Notes under the pieces: generated by a model | The model's input: only the letters and a program-made list of their open reading frames with translations | Told to the model about the DNA's origin: nothing | Databases searched by the model: none | NCBI GenBank assembly: GCA_900469445.1 | Contig: UBXM01000002.1 | Location: 62,001 to 126,000 of the forward strand | Length of the DNA stretch: 64,000 bases | Reading direction: 5' to 3' | From: Hyphomicrobiales bacterium | GTDB taxonomy: Bacteria > Pseudomonadota > Alphaproteobacteria > Rhizobiales > Rhizobiaceae | Shown here: in pieces, positions 24,351 to 34,783 of the stretch | Numbering within the stretch: position 1 is the first letter of the stretch | Layout: every line of letters begins with the position of its first letter | Made by a program: the position numbers and the translations under genes

Positions 24351-24662
24351 ATGGATTTTCACGCATCATCAATGAAACCCGAGGCTGCTAGCGTCCTTTG
24401 CGAGCCTCATCATCGCCGCTTCCCCACGATCCTCCAGCAGCTCGCTGATGCGCAGCGGACACTTGCCGCTGGGAAATTTCGCCATCAACGCGGCTGGATC
24501 TGCTTCCGTTTCGCCGGAAACAGGGAGGCTGTAGAGATTCAGGTCATCACGTCGCCGGATACAGCGCGATGGGGGAAGAAGTCTTGGCAGGCTGCTGCAA
24601 TCGAGGCGCTGGAGGAAACAGGAGAACACCGCATCGTCAAGCGCAAACCGCCGGGACGGTAA
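24351..24662 (+). CDS. Hypothetical protein (103 aa)
   Basis: A 103-residue basic protein starting 3 nt after the receiver stop, without a strong ribosome-binding site, so it may be coupled. The central part (QLADAQRTLAAGKFRHQRG) looks helical. The rest is featureless. Not recognised. It could be the end of the kinase-receiver transcript or a chance frame. Confidence 0.4.
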   Translation: MDFHASSMKPEAASVLCEPHHRRFPTILQQLADAQRTLAAGKFRHQRGWICFRFAGNREAVEIQVITSPDTARWGKKSWQAAAIEALEETGEHRIVKRKPPGR

Positions 24663-25014
24663 GCGCCCCTTAAAACCCTGGGCGATGGAGATGTTGTTCC
24701 CTGAGTGTCTAGCTTTACGAGCTGGAGGTAACGGTATCAAGACCGGCTTCAAGGAATACGGCCAACGCCAAGCAGCTTGGGTTTCGACTGAAGCGGCGTG
24801 ACGCGTGCTGGAAATTCAACTGAGATCGGTCCTTGTGAATTCAAACCGAAGAAGAAGCGAAGATCAGTCAGTCGCTGACTAGTGCTCTGACGCTGGAGAC
24901 GGCATTTATTACCCGCCGCAAAATCTACATCGTACGATTTGATTGCATCGTTGGTCTGCCTTTCCGGATCAACCTTGATGAACTGCCTGATCGCCTTTAT
25001 GCACGAATGTTCAA
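24663..25014. other. Stretch without a recognised gene
   Basis: Bases 24663-25014 carry only short frames without ribosome-binding sites. No promoter of the EcfG type or hairpin was seen. Confidence 0.35.
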
Positions 25015-28000
25015 TTGCCACATCTGGGATATGCAGTGGATACGACCGAAGACAAACACTTTCAGATCGTAGAGAGACTTAGCACTGCGCAAGCGGCAGG
25101 AGGCGTCGGAAGTTTTTCTATCGATATTTCGGACGATCTTGTCACAGCCACGGCCGAATTCTCCAAGCTGTACGGCCTCGGTCACATCCCCGTGCGACCA
25201 GCAACGGACTTCGAAGCCGTTGTTGTCGCCGATGATCAATCGGTCGTGTCACATCTGAGTACCCGCCGGGAAGGAAATGCTGCCACTGAGGTCGAATATC
25301 GGATCCGCCGGCATGACGACGGCGAACTCCGCTGGATCGCCCGCAAAGGCGAATTCGAACGAGACGCGAGCGGCAGTCCGATCCGGTTTATCGGTATCGC
25401 CCGCGATGTAACCTCAAGAAGGCTCGCGGAGGACAATCTCAGAAAAACGCAGGAGAAGCTTTCCCTCGCTTTGGAAGCAACTGGCGTTGGGACTTTCGAC
25501 TACGACCTCGTCCATGACGTCCTGGAGTGGGATGACAGATGCCGCGAACTGTTCGGGCTTCCGGCTGAGACTCCGGTCTCCTATGAAACATTCCTGAGCG
25601 GCTTACACCCAGAAGACCGAGACCAGATCGACACTGCAGTGAAGGCGGCGATCAGCGCTGACGGTGACGGACAGTACGACGTCGCTTATCGTACGGTCGG
25701 CATTGTGGACGGTGTCATCCGTTGGGTCGCCGCAAAAGGCCGGACTTTTTTGGCAACGGAAGAGCCCTCCGATTTATCGGTACGGTCCGGGACGTCACGC
25801 AGGCGCGGCTGGAGAAGATGTCGCACCGCGAGACTGAAGAGCGCTACCGACTGGCGAGCCGGGCAACCAATGACGCGATTTGGGACTGGGACTTTTGCAC
25901 GAACTACGTGCTCTGGAACGAAGCGCTCTCGAAAGCGTACGGCCATCCTTTGGAGACTGTCCGCCCCACAGGAGAATGGTGGATCGAGCAAATCCACCCT
26001 GAGGATCGCGGCCGGATCGACCAGTCGATCCATGCGGCCATCGACGGATCAGACGCGGACTGGAGCGGCGAATATCGCTTCCGCTGGCTGAATGGATCCT
26101 ACGCGCCTGTTCTCGACCGCGGACATATTATTCGCGACCGATACGGCAAGGCGCGGCGGATGATTGGAGCAATGCTTGATCTCCCACATGTGCAGGAAGC
26201 AGAGGCGGCGCTAAGAAAGAGCGAGTTGAGGTACCGCAGCCTGTTTGCGTCTCTGGATGAAGGCCTTTGCATCATCGAGTTTCTTGACCGTCCTGAGGAT
26301 CCTCTTCGCGACTATGTACATCTCGAATACAACGATGCTTACAGGCGGCAATCCGGTGTACCTGATATCGTCGGTAAAACCGTCCGCGAAGCCTTCCCAC
26401 AAGAGGCAGATAAGTGGGTCGATTTCTATCGAACCGTCTTGGAAACAGGCGAGCCTAAACGCATCGAGCTGCTATTTGACGAGACGGGAAAAATCCTCGA
26501 CGTTGGTGCCTTTCGTGTCGAGCCGCCGAGCCGGCGCCAGGTTGCGGTCGTATGCCAGGATGTGACAGCGCGACGTAAGGCGGAGTGTGCCTTGCAGGAG
26601 ATGAACGAGACACTCGAGCGTCGTGTCGCCGAGCGGACCGCCGACCGTGACCGCATGTGGCGCTTGTCGACCGACATTCTGCTCGTTGCCGACTTCTCAG
26701 CGGTGATCACCGCGGTGAACCCCGCTTGGAATGCGATGTTTGGCTGGGAGAGCGAGGATCTGGTCGGTCGCTCGTTTATGAACCTCGTGCACCCGGACGA
26801 CAGGGGTGCTACTCTCGCTGAGGTGAGCAAGCTTGGCGAGGGGATCACAACGTTTCTTTTCGAAAACCGCTACCAGGCAAAAAATGGGAGCTATCGCACC
26901 ATCTCATGGACTGCGGTGCCTGACGAAGCTTGCATTCATGCGGTCGGACGTGACGTTACCGAAGAGCGCGAAGCCGCGATTGCGTTGAAGAGAACCGAGA
27001 CGGCACTTCAGCAGGCGCAGAAGATGGAGGCGATTGGCAACCTGACAGGCGGCGTCGCTCACGACTTCAACAACTTGCTGCAGGTTGTGGCCGGCAACCT
27101 GCAGCTCCTCTCTAAGGACGTTAGCGGCAACGATATGGCTCAGCGGAGAATAACAAACGCTTTGGCCGGTGTTGACCGAGGGTCGAAACTCGCTTCGCAA
27201 CTGCTTGCTTTTGGCCGTCGGCAAGCTTTGGATCCGCGCGTTCTCAACATCGGTCGGCTCGTAATGGCATGGACGAGATGCTGCGCCGGACGATCGGCGA
27301 GGGCGTCGAAGTCGAAACAATCGTCTCGGGTGGGCTATGGAACACGCTTGTCGATCCGATGCAAATCGAGAATGCAATTCTCAATCTCGCGATCAATGCA
27401 CGTGACGCGATGGATGGTTTCGGCAAATTGACGATAGAAGTTGGAAACGGCTACATCGACGATGCCTACACGATGTCACATCAGGATGTGGACCCTGGCC
27501 AGTATGTCGTGCTCGCAGTATCCGACACGGGCTCGGGCATATCCGCTGATCTGATCGAAAAGGTATTCGAGCCTTTCTTTTCAACCAAGCCCGAAGGGAA
27601 GGGGACCGGTCTTGGCCTTTCCATGGTCTATGGCTTCGTCAAACAGACAGGTGGTCACGTCAAGATCTACAGTGAGGTCGGCCACGGGACGACGATAAAA
27701 ATGTACCTTCCGCGGTCGACCAGCCAGGAGGATCTTGAAGTCGTCACCCTCGATGGACCCGTCGAAGGTGGGCCTGAGACCATCCTTGTCGCGGAGGATG
27801 CCGAGGGCGTGCGGGCGGCCGTTGTAGAGATGCTTCAGGAACTCGGATACCGCGTCCTTAAGGCTCCAGATGCCAGTGCCGCGCTCACCATCTTGGAAAG
27901 CGGCATGCCGATCGACATGTTATTTACTGACGTCGTGATGCCGGGGCTTCTGAAGAGCGCCGAGCTTGCCCGCAAGGCGAAAGATAGACTGCCGCATATC

Positions 28001-28572
28001 GCGGTGTTGTTCACTTCGGGCTACACAGAGAACTCGATTGTGCACGGGGGAAAACTTGATCCCGGCGTGCAGCTGTTGTCCAAGCCTTATACCCGTGAGG
28101 CTCTGGCTCGAAAAATCCGCTACGTACTCAACAATGAGAAGCAGGTCACTCTCTCGGTATCCGAGCGGGACGAATCAGATCAGGAATCGGGTGCGTCCGC
28201 GGCTCCCGCTGATGCTACGGGTCTCCGTGTGCTCCTCGTCGAGGATAATGCCCTTATCCGGATTTCAGACGCGGACATGGTTAGCGATCTCGGATATGAT
28301 GTTTGCGAAGCGGGTTCTGCTGAGGAGGCGCTTCCACTGTTGGAGAAGGGCGAGATAGACATTCTGATTACAGATCTCGGTCTGCCTGGAATGTCAGGCG
28401 AGAATTTTCGCTCGAAGTGCGACGCCGTTGGCCGCAGATTGGAATCGTTTTTTCGACCGGGATGAACACTGCGCCCAATTTACAAGGTAATGAAAGGACG
28501 GCGCTTTTAAAGAAACCGCACGGGCTGGATGATATGAAGGCTGCGCTGGACGCTGTCTGCTTTGAAGGATGA
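25015..28572 (+). pseudogene. Multi-PAS hybrid histidine kinase broken by three frameshifts
   Basis: Joining three frames gives one sensor of about 1185 residues: about five PAS/PAC units (25090-26960), HisKA with the phospho-His (GGVAHDFNNLLQVVAGNLQL, near 27050), HATPase (NAILNLAINARDAMDG, then GKGTGLGLSMVYGF), then two receivers (27780-28110 and 28220-28560). Breaks occur near 25750 (run of six T), 27255 and 28405 (run of four T). Each is repaired by adding one base, restoring for instance TFFGNGRALRFIGTVRDV. The true C-terminus (to TGA 28570-28572) lies in the third shifted frame. The first codon is uncertain: TTG 25015 or GTG 25036. Two breaks in T-runs leave room for sequence error. Confidence 0.78.
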
Positions 28573-28647
28573 GGACAGTCCGGAATTCATTGCTTTCGCG
28601 ACAGGAAGGAACTAGCTCTCTCATCTTGTTCGAGACAGGATTGGCAA

Positions 28648-28903
28648 TCATTCAGTGCCACTCGTAATTAATGGCATTGAGGGTACTGCTTCCGCGATGA
28701 TATTTCGCGTCGATACCTTCTCGCGCACTTGATTACCCTTCTGCGTTAAAAGTGCCTTTGGCGTCGTGAACCTCACCGTGAAGTTCGACAAGCCCATGCT
28801 CGCGAGCCTCATTGAGGGTCTTAAGTCCAACTCCTTTGGGTAGTCTGCTCGGAAGATTGGGAGCGCACGCATCAAGAAGCACAAGGAGCTGCCGATACTG
28901 CAT
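28648..28903 (-). pseudogene. Possible small frameshifted gene
   Basis: From ATG 28903 the frame reads MQYRQLLVLLDACAPNLPSR and HGLVELHGEVHDAKGTF, then stops. The neighbouring frame continues plausibly (LLTQKGNQVREKVSTRN). The LTxKG piece resembles the end of a winged-helix recognition domain. The family is not certain. It is more likely a decayed gene than a working one. Confidence 0.3.
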
Positions 28904-29080
28904 CTGATGGAGCCTGCCTTTCCCGTTGAGATTGAAGCAGTTTAGCAGGACGTCATTTCCACGCACAACAGGATCGGACGCTTCGTATGCTAGCAGGCAG
29001 ACCGAACTGCCCCCACTTTCGACCGGCAGTCGGCATAAGGAGAAAGGCTTAAACAAAAGCTTGAGGACAGGCTTACGTCT

Positions 29081-29224
29081 AACGCGTATCGACACGTTGA
29101 ATTGCTGACAGGAGATGTCCGGCGCAGGCGGTGGACAACCGGGCAAAAGCTGACAATCAATGAGCAGAATTTCGAACCAGGCGAGACGGTTTCTTCGCTC
29201 GCTCGCCGTCACGGCAACCTACGA
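29081..29224 (+). mobile_element. IS66-family OrfA (TnpA) N-terminal remnant
   Basis: The frame reads HVELLTGDVRRRRWTTGQKL and FEPGETVSSLARRHG, the helix-turn-helix opening of IS66-type TnpA. It breaks off right after the second helix. A truncated insertion-sequence relic. Confidence 0.65.
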
Positions 29225-29247
29225 TTAAGCATCCGTTTGAAATGTTT

Positions 29248-29385
29248 TTTGTCGAGCGCCGCCGGCGCTGGTCTTGCGAGGACAAAGAACGGCTGGGGGC
29301 GGTACTTTCCAAGATTGCCCGTCCAGCCGGCAACCACAGCCAGCTCTTCCGATGGCGCAGGAACTCTGCGGATCGAAGAGCCGTC
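29248..29385 (+). mobile_element. Second IS66-family OrfA remnant
   Basis: The frame reads ERRRRWSCEDKERL, then IARPAGNHSQLFRWRRN. This is another TnpA-type start whose helix region carries a deletion. It differs from the neighbour at 29081, so two separate IS66 relics abut here. Confidence 0.6.
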
Positions 29386-30004
29386 GATGAAACGTATCGA
29401 GCTCCTAGGCTCCCTTGATCATTCCGGAGGCCGCGCCGGCACAGAAGAACCTCCTCCCGCACGGAGCCTTAGAAGTGTCAGCCACATCGCAGCTTCGCCG
29501 GGAGCGTAGTGATGTGACCATTGAGCTAGGTTGCGGTCAAGTCATGTGCCTTGCTACCCGCGCTAGCAAAGTCTGGACTTGTCTGAAGCCGGCCATGGCG
29601 GCTTTTTCGAGGGGCTTACCGAAGGCTATACGCGTCTTACTGCTACGGCGATGGATCTGATCGCCCGCATTGGAGACAGGTTTGATCTCAGCCGATCAGA
29701 CAGGCCCGCTTGCTATCGGCAACCGGAGGGTCTGTCGAAGATCCTGAACAATGTTGAGAGTATTACACTGCGAAAAGCCGAGTTTCTACAAGCGGCGACG
29801 TGACGTGACGAACGTGACGCCGCTGTTCCCTGAGAGCTGAGAAATGTCATCGTCGTGAAAACGGCCACAGAGTTGATGATGCAACGGTCCCGAGGGACGT
29901 GTAGCGTAACCGAAGCTGATGGCGATAGTTCCTGATCGCTTAAGCTGAATTGGCGAACGCAGCACACACGGCGACCAACCGCGACGCAGTCTTACCTCCC
30001 GCAG
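29386..30004. other. Stretch without a recognised gene
   Basis: A 74-codon plus-strand frame (29579-29803) has a plausible helix (TRLTATAMDLIARIGDRFDL) but no family or ribosome-binding site. I judge the stretch to be debris next to the IS66 relics. Confidence 0.35.
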
Positions 30005-30970
30005 CTAGTGGCTCGCTCCGTTCCCGTTAGGGTTAGGACGCAGCACGCGAAGTGCGCTAAGCAAGCCCACCATGACCCCTCCGACAGCGATCCCAAATAC
30101 TCCCTGGAAAAAGGACGTTGCCGTCCATGTGGTGATCGCGGGCAAGACGCCCACGGCGTCCCGTATGAACTCTACCGCATGCTCTACGAAATGTTCTGGT
30201 CCGTGCACGCCCAGTTCGGCAAGCCCGTGGATGATGATGCTGCCGCCCACCCACAGCATTGCGGCGGTTCCGACAACTGTAAGCATCTCGAGCACGAACG
30301 GAGTGCCGACGACTAGGCTTCGCCCGAGCGCCCGGGTTGCGCCTGATCCGTGAAGGACAAGATGCAGACCGATGTCGTCCGCTTTCACGATGACGGCGAC
30401 GACCCCGTAGACAGCAACCGTAATCAGGACACCCACTGCCGCGAGGACGGCCGCTTGGGTAGCAATGTTCGATGCCGCAACGCCTGCAAGCGTCAGCGCC
30501 ATAATTTCGGCGGACAAGATGAAGTCTGTACGGATCGCGCCAGCGACTTTCCGGTCCTCAAGCTGAACCGGTTCAATCGCGGGGCGGATCGCACTAGCGG
30601 GCTCATCCTCGTGCGGACGAAAAATGCGATGCAACTTCTCCGCTCCTTCGAAACACAGGTATGCACCTCCGATCATAAGCAGCGGCGTGATGATCCAAGC
30701 CGCGAAGTATCCAAGGAGAAGGCAGACAGGCAGGAGAAATACGAGCTTGTTCCTAAGCGATCCAAGTGCAATCCTCCCGATTATCGGTAGCTCGCGGCTA
30801 GGAGAAAATCCTACTACATAAGTAGGTGTCACGGCCGTATCGTCGATCACAACGCCTGCGGCCTTAACGCTAGCCTTGGCTGTTTGGGATGCAACGTCGT
30901 CTAACGATGCCGCCGCGAGTTTGGCAATGGCCACCACATCGTCGAGAAGCGCTATAAGGCCAGTAGCCAT
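30005..30970 (-). CDS. DUF808 (YedI-type) inner-membrane protein
   Basis: A 321-residue protein of the DUF808 family, recognised by the opening ATGLIALLDDVVAIAKLAAA, the block KASVKAAGVVIDDTAVTPTY and about seven membrane segments from residue 70 onward. Members are inner-membrane proteins of unknown transport or structural function. The start at 30970 is preceded by GCAGGAGATCAAC. It stands alone, with decayed sequence on both sides. Confidence 0.9.
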   Translation of the reverse strand: MATGLIALLDDVVAIAKLAAASLDDVASQTAKASVKAAGVVIDDTAVTPTYVVGFSPSRELPIIGRIALGSLRNKLVFLLPVCLLLGYFAAWIITPLLMIGGAYLCFEGAEKLHRIFRPHEDEPASAIRPAIEPVQLEDRKVAGAIRTDFILSAEIMALTLAGVAASNIATQAAVLAAVGVLITVAVYGVVAVIVKADDIGLHLVLHGSGATRALGRSLVVGTPFVLEMLTVVGTAAMLWVGGSIIIHGLAELGVHGPEHFVEHAVEFIRDAVGVLPAITTWTATSFFQGVFGIAVGGVMVGLLSALRVLRPNPNGNGASH

Positions 30971-31397
30971 GTTGATCTCCTGCTTTGCTGACCTCTATTT
31001 AGGCAAGGCGTCAGGAATGGGAACGGCGAACGGCGAGATTACTCGGCACTGCAGCTTGTCGGAAGATCTCGGCGCACAAACTTCCCCGATGATGCAACTG
31101 AGGTGCTCATCGGATGACAGACGCCAAGCGAACCGGTGCTGTCTCGCGCGGTAGGGACCGATCGCCAAGCCCACCGACGGTCCTTCATCGGTCGTCGGGC
31201 GCGCATCACAATTTGGTTGTCAGCTATCCTCCAAAGAACTTTTACTGGGGTGGCTCTGCTGCTTCGAACTCTTAAATGAAGTCGAGCCGGATCCGACTTT
31301 GCAATGCGCCAGATCACAATGACAATCGAAAAATGTAAGTCCGAAATCTTAAGCTGGTTTTCATCGATGTCGTAGCTGAACCGCAGGCAGGCTTCCT
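30971..31397. other. Stretch without a recognised gene
   Basis: A minus-strand frame (31039-31491) overlaps the next gene and has no family likeness or ribosome-binding site. No promoter or repeat was noticed. Confidence 0.35.
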
Positions 31398-31694
31398 CTA
31401 ATGTATCGTTTCGTTTCTGCTCGTTCCAAGGGCATGTCGCAGTTGAGCCATGAACTCGCAGGCAAGCTCTACAGCGTGTATCATTGAACACTCTGGATTG
31501 TTTGTCGGGTCACGCTCGAACAACTGCAGGATTTCGACTAACTGTCTCGCAGCTTCCGACCAGCCGTGCTTTTTTCTGTGATCAAGGCGCGCAAACGCAG
31601 CGGTGACCTCCATCCGCAAAGAAGCAAAAAAGAGGCGACGGTCTGGGATGCTGAGCGAGCCGATGATTGCTTCGGCGTTGGTTGTTTCTAGCAT
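31398..31694 (-). CDS. Hypothetical helical protein (98 aa)
   Basis: Starting at ATG 31694, the product is a 98-residue, mostly helical protein (LFFASLRMEVTAAFARLDHR, then HAVELACEFMAQLRHAL). The longer frame from 31850 adds an unlikely N-terminus. The ribosome-binding site is weak and the family unknown. Confidence 0.45.
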   Translation of the reverse strand: MLETTNAEAIIGSLSIPDRRLFFASLRMEVTAAFARLDHRKKHGWSEAARQLVEILQLFERDPTNNPECSMIHAVELACEFMAQLRHALGTSRNETIH

Positions 31695-32623
31695 GATGTC
31701 ATGTCGCCTCAATGGTGAAGTTGTTCGCGAACTCCAGTGCGACGGCAAAGTTTCATCGATGAGTTGGCATGCAAAAAGAATAAGGGTTGCTTCGAACGTT
31801 GAACCTCTACCACCTGCGACCGGACGATCGGCATAAACAGGAAGGCTCAAACCAGGCTTGAGAGGCTTATGTCCAACCGAGACTCGGTAATCCGAGACGC
31901 CCGGCGCTAATGCTGGCTTGAGAAAGATAAAACTTCGAGAAGGTCGATCATTGATCTTGATGCCAACAACGCGCTAAAACTTCCGTGTCGGGAATGAAGG
32001 TAGTTCACGGCATAGCGGGAAGCTGGTTCATGGACTTGGAGGTCTTGAACCAGCTTCTTCTGTATTGATCATGCCGTGCCAGTGGTCTACACGCGCTGCC
32101 GCGATAGGGAAACGTCGCGAAGGTGGGGACAGTTCGCGCTTGAGGTGGGCGGGCTGTCCTCACGCTTCAAGTCAGCAAAGCACGTGTCTCTCGACAGTTA
32201 CGGCTATAGGGTTCTGCTGTTCAAGAATCGATGTGTGCGTTCTAAGCAGCTAACGCCAATCGCATCGACCGTTCGGTCCTTCCTACCACTCAAGGCAATA
32301 ACCCGGAAGCAGGTACATTGCGGCATCTTGCTTGTTAAACAGCAAAAGGAGTTGATGGCATATTTCACTTGCGGCTAATTTATCGTAGGTCGATCGGCAG
32401 ACGTAAATTGTGAAAGTATCGCGCTGTAACGGCGCAAAAGAGTTGCGGGCCTCCCCATTTCCGACGTAGCGCCCGCATCTGCTTGGGTTCATCAACGTAG
32501 ACTTGCCGCTCCAGCATGGTTAAAGCATCCTTAGGACGTCTCGAGCGTCGGTAAAAACTTCCCCGTAGCCAAATCGAGTACGGAGCAAATGGACGCTCAC
32601 CCTAGTCGGTTTCACTCTGTCTC
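31695..32623. other. Decayed stretch with a 12-bp inverted repeat
   Basis: Arms 32019-32030 and 32046-32057 are perfectly complementary around a 15-nt loop, followed by TTCTGTATT. This resembles a terminator or an insertion-sequence end, yet no gene ends beside it. Bases about 31835-31895 resemble bases about 29020-29085, a small duplication. A 45-codon minus-strand frame (32380-32517) has no support. Confidence 0.4.
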
Positions 32624-32779
32624 TTAGATAAAGACAAAAGCCGACGGGTCTCTTCTTCGCATTTCGACGACACCGGCTTCCTCGAATGCCTCCCGCTCAG
32701 CGCGTGGAAATGACCGCTCTTTCGGATCCAGATTGCCTTTCGGAATAACCCAACGACCCGTATCGAGGTTGTTGACAGC
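32624..32779 (-). pseudogene. NUDIX hydrolase fragment
   Basis: The minus strand encodes a complete NUDIX box, GNLDPKERSFPRAEREAFEE followed by AG, which fits Gx5Ex7REx2EExG. It is preceded by TGRWVIPK and followed after about 18 residues by a stop. An in-frame stop precedes it and no start is available. Only the core of a hydrolase remains. Confidence 0.65.
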
Positions 32780-33514
32780 TGATGGAGACGATCAACGCAA
32801 CGGGACAGCTTCATGACGCCATTGTGGAAGAATTCAGCGCCATGGTCACCAATGCCACCATCTTATGGGACGGGCGATACACCAATGGAGGCTCAGCATC
32901 GGCCGCGCGGCTCGCATGCATCCTTTGAGCTCGTTGCTCGTTAGAAAGCACCGTGAAATTTCAGGAGCACACATGAGCATGGAGATTTCTCAAGCGAAGG
33001 CACCGCTAACAGTCGACGCAGAAAATTTGACTAGCAACACAACTGGTACATTATCCCACTATCGTAATCGAGCGCCGACGTGGCCGGTAAGCAGGTCGGA
33101 TGTTGGATATGGTGATACACTGCCTGACGAGTGGTTTAGTTTGTCTCATCGGATTTCACTAACAAGTCGTGGTACTTCGTAATAACCGAGCTCAGACACA
33201 TGCTCCGCTTGTCGTTAGAAAAGCGAGATGTGGGCTCGATCATTTCAGCTAATAGTCGCCCTTCTGCATCGGGGGGCGATAACAACGCCCTGAGACCGTC
33301 AGGAGAAAGAGATGTTTTGGGAGCTAAATGATACAATTTTCGTCCGGAAGGGCCGCACGCGAGGAGAAGGCGGTGATCTGGATACTGGCGTTCGACATTG
33401 TTGCCGCCATCGTCGCTCCAATCGGAGGCGCTTCCGTGATTGACACGTCGATTCGATAACCTTACTTGCGGCAGTCCGAGAGAAGTCAATGTCGTACGGG
33501 GTCGCGGGGCACTT
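32780..33514. other. Stretch without a recognised gene
   Basis: Frames here (for example 33136-33540 minus and 32865-33182 plus) have no ribosome-binding site or family likeness. I see nothing that can be named. Confidence 0.35.
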
Positions 33515-34003
33515 TTATCGCCATGCTTCCAACAATGCACCGCAATGACCTAGTAGGGGATCCGTTTTTGGAATCGGGAGTGAGGCTATCGTCTCCAGCA
33601 TTACGGAGGTGGACGCTCTTGTTTGAATGTCGGCTTCGTCGGCCTCAGGATATGCGCCGACAACTTGGAAATCAGATGATGATCCGAGGTTCAGGTGGCC
33701 CGTCCCAGCTGGTAGAACTAGGCAGTCGCCTTTAACAACATCAATCGCACGACCATCAGGACCTCCGATGAGAAGCCGGGCTCGACCGCGGCCGATGCCC
33801 AGTACCTCATGGGTGCTCACGTGGTAGTGTTGGTAGTCGAAGACACCATCGCGCCAGATTCCTGTCCAATCGTTTCTTGCGAAAGCCGCTTCAAAATCCG
33901 ATGACCAGCCGTCTGGTAATGCAGCTCTATAAACAACGACGGGAAGCCTAGGGTTATTTGGCACCCAGCCGCTAGGCTGGAAGATAACTTGCTCAATTTC
34001 CAT
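33515..34003 (-). CDS. Cupin protein (YjlB-like)
   Basis: A 162-residue cupin. The region YQHYHVSTHEVLGIGRGRAR is cupin motif 1 (His/His/Glu metal ligands), and KGDCLVLPAGTGHLN is motif 2. The opening IFQPSGWVPNNPRLPVVVYR resembles YjlB-like proteins. Metal binding is likely and the reaction is unknown. The start at 34003 is preceded by AGAGGAAACGAGTC. A small EcfG-driven gene lies just upstream (34036-34266), so both could be on one transcript. Confidence 0.82.
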   Translation of the reverse strand: MEIEQVIFQPSGWVPNNPRLPVVVYRAALPDGWSSDFEAAFARNDWTGIWRDGVFDYQHYHVSTHEVLGIGRGRARLLIGGPDGRAIDVVKGDCLVLPAGTGHLNLGSSSDFQVVGAYPEADEADIQTRASTSVMLETIASLPIPKTDPLLGHCGALLEAWR

Positions 34004-34035
34004 GACTCGTTTCCTCTAAGCCGGAAGCTGACGTG

Positions 34036-34266
34036 TCACCTCGGTCCGGGCTCGTCGCTGTCATCGTTCAAGGACGGAAGGTAGGTCTCGACGTCGCGGC
34101 GTTCTCGGTCGGAAAGCGGAGCTATATTTTCGTCCCAGAAGGCGGCGGCCTCAGGCGGATCACCGTCCCAGTCACGCGAAGAACCGAGATTGTCGTCGAT
34201 CACCGCAACTCTGCGGCCACCCAACTCCCGGTATTGTTCCGCAAGTGCCTTCGATGAGTTATCCAT
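34036..34266 (-). CDS. Small acidic protein (76 aa)
   Basis: A 76-residue acidic protein with the block RRVAVIDDNLGSSRDW and a C-terminal run of Asp, Pro and Glu. The start at 34266 has GGAGGCGTTGAT before it. A 17-spacer EcfG-type promoter ends 33 nt upstream. Unknown family. It precedes the cupin gene by 32 nt. Confidence 0.62.
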   Translation of the reverse strand: MDNSSKALAEQYRELGGRRVAVIDDNLGSSRDWDGDPPEAAAFWDENIAPLSDRERRDVETYLPSLNDDSDEPGPR

Positions 34267-34298
34267 ATCAACGCCTCCAGTTGAACACCACGCGGATA

Positions 34299-34324
34299 AA
34301 CCCCGTTAGGTTGACCGTGGTTCC
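34299..34324 (-). promoter_or_regulatory. EcfG-type promoter, GGAAC-N17-GGTT
   Basis: The minus-strand GGAAC is the complement of 34320-34324 and GGTT of 34299-34302, ending 33 nt before the start at 34266. It would drive the small acidic gene and probably the cupin gene. Confidence 0.65.
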
Positions 34325-34627
34325 CTAGAACGCATTGAAGGGGGGATACGTACGGACCTGCATGGAGGTTGACGACTGCTGTTTCAGAGATCTGGCTGCC
34401 GGAGCATCCGCGGCCCGAACAGAGAGGGTCACCCCTCCATTATCCTTCGCCGGTGGAGATCAGCGCAACCTTGGACGTCGCCAATAGCAAAGGTATATAT
34501 GCTGTCGCTAGCATAAAAACGGAAGACGAGATCATCCGAGGTGCCATGCTCTCCGAGCAATGCGATCGACATCTGATGCTGAACCAACCGATATGCCAAA
34601 TAATGCCAGCGGTATGATTAGGCTGGT

Positions 34628-34783
34628 CTACAGAAAATGCTCTTCGAAGTTGATCGCGGCGAGAGCCAACGTGACGATGACCGATCCAACTAGGAGGATA
34701 AGGAGGCGAAAAAGAGTGGCGGCGCCTAGTGCAGTATTCACGAATGCGATTAGTGTGAACGCCTACACCATACTGAAACCCAT
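34628..34783 (-). pseudogene. Small membrane protein with in-frame TAG at codon 7
   Basis: From ATG 34783 (GGAGAGCGTCAA before it) the frame reads MGFSMV, then TAG (34763-34765), then an uninterrupted membrane-type sequence (FTLIAFVNTALGAATLFRLL, then ILLVGSVIVTLALAAINFEE) to TAG 34628-34630. With CAG in place of TAG this would be a clean 51-residue, two-helix membrane protein. The good ribosome-binding site and intact hydrophobic pattern point to a recently inactivated gene. The rest of 34325-35252 shows nothing else I can name. Confidence 0.5.

Noticed and set aside
29157-29462. 101-codon minus-strand frame
   Set aside because: It is antisense to two recognisable IS66 OrfA remnants.
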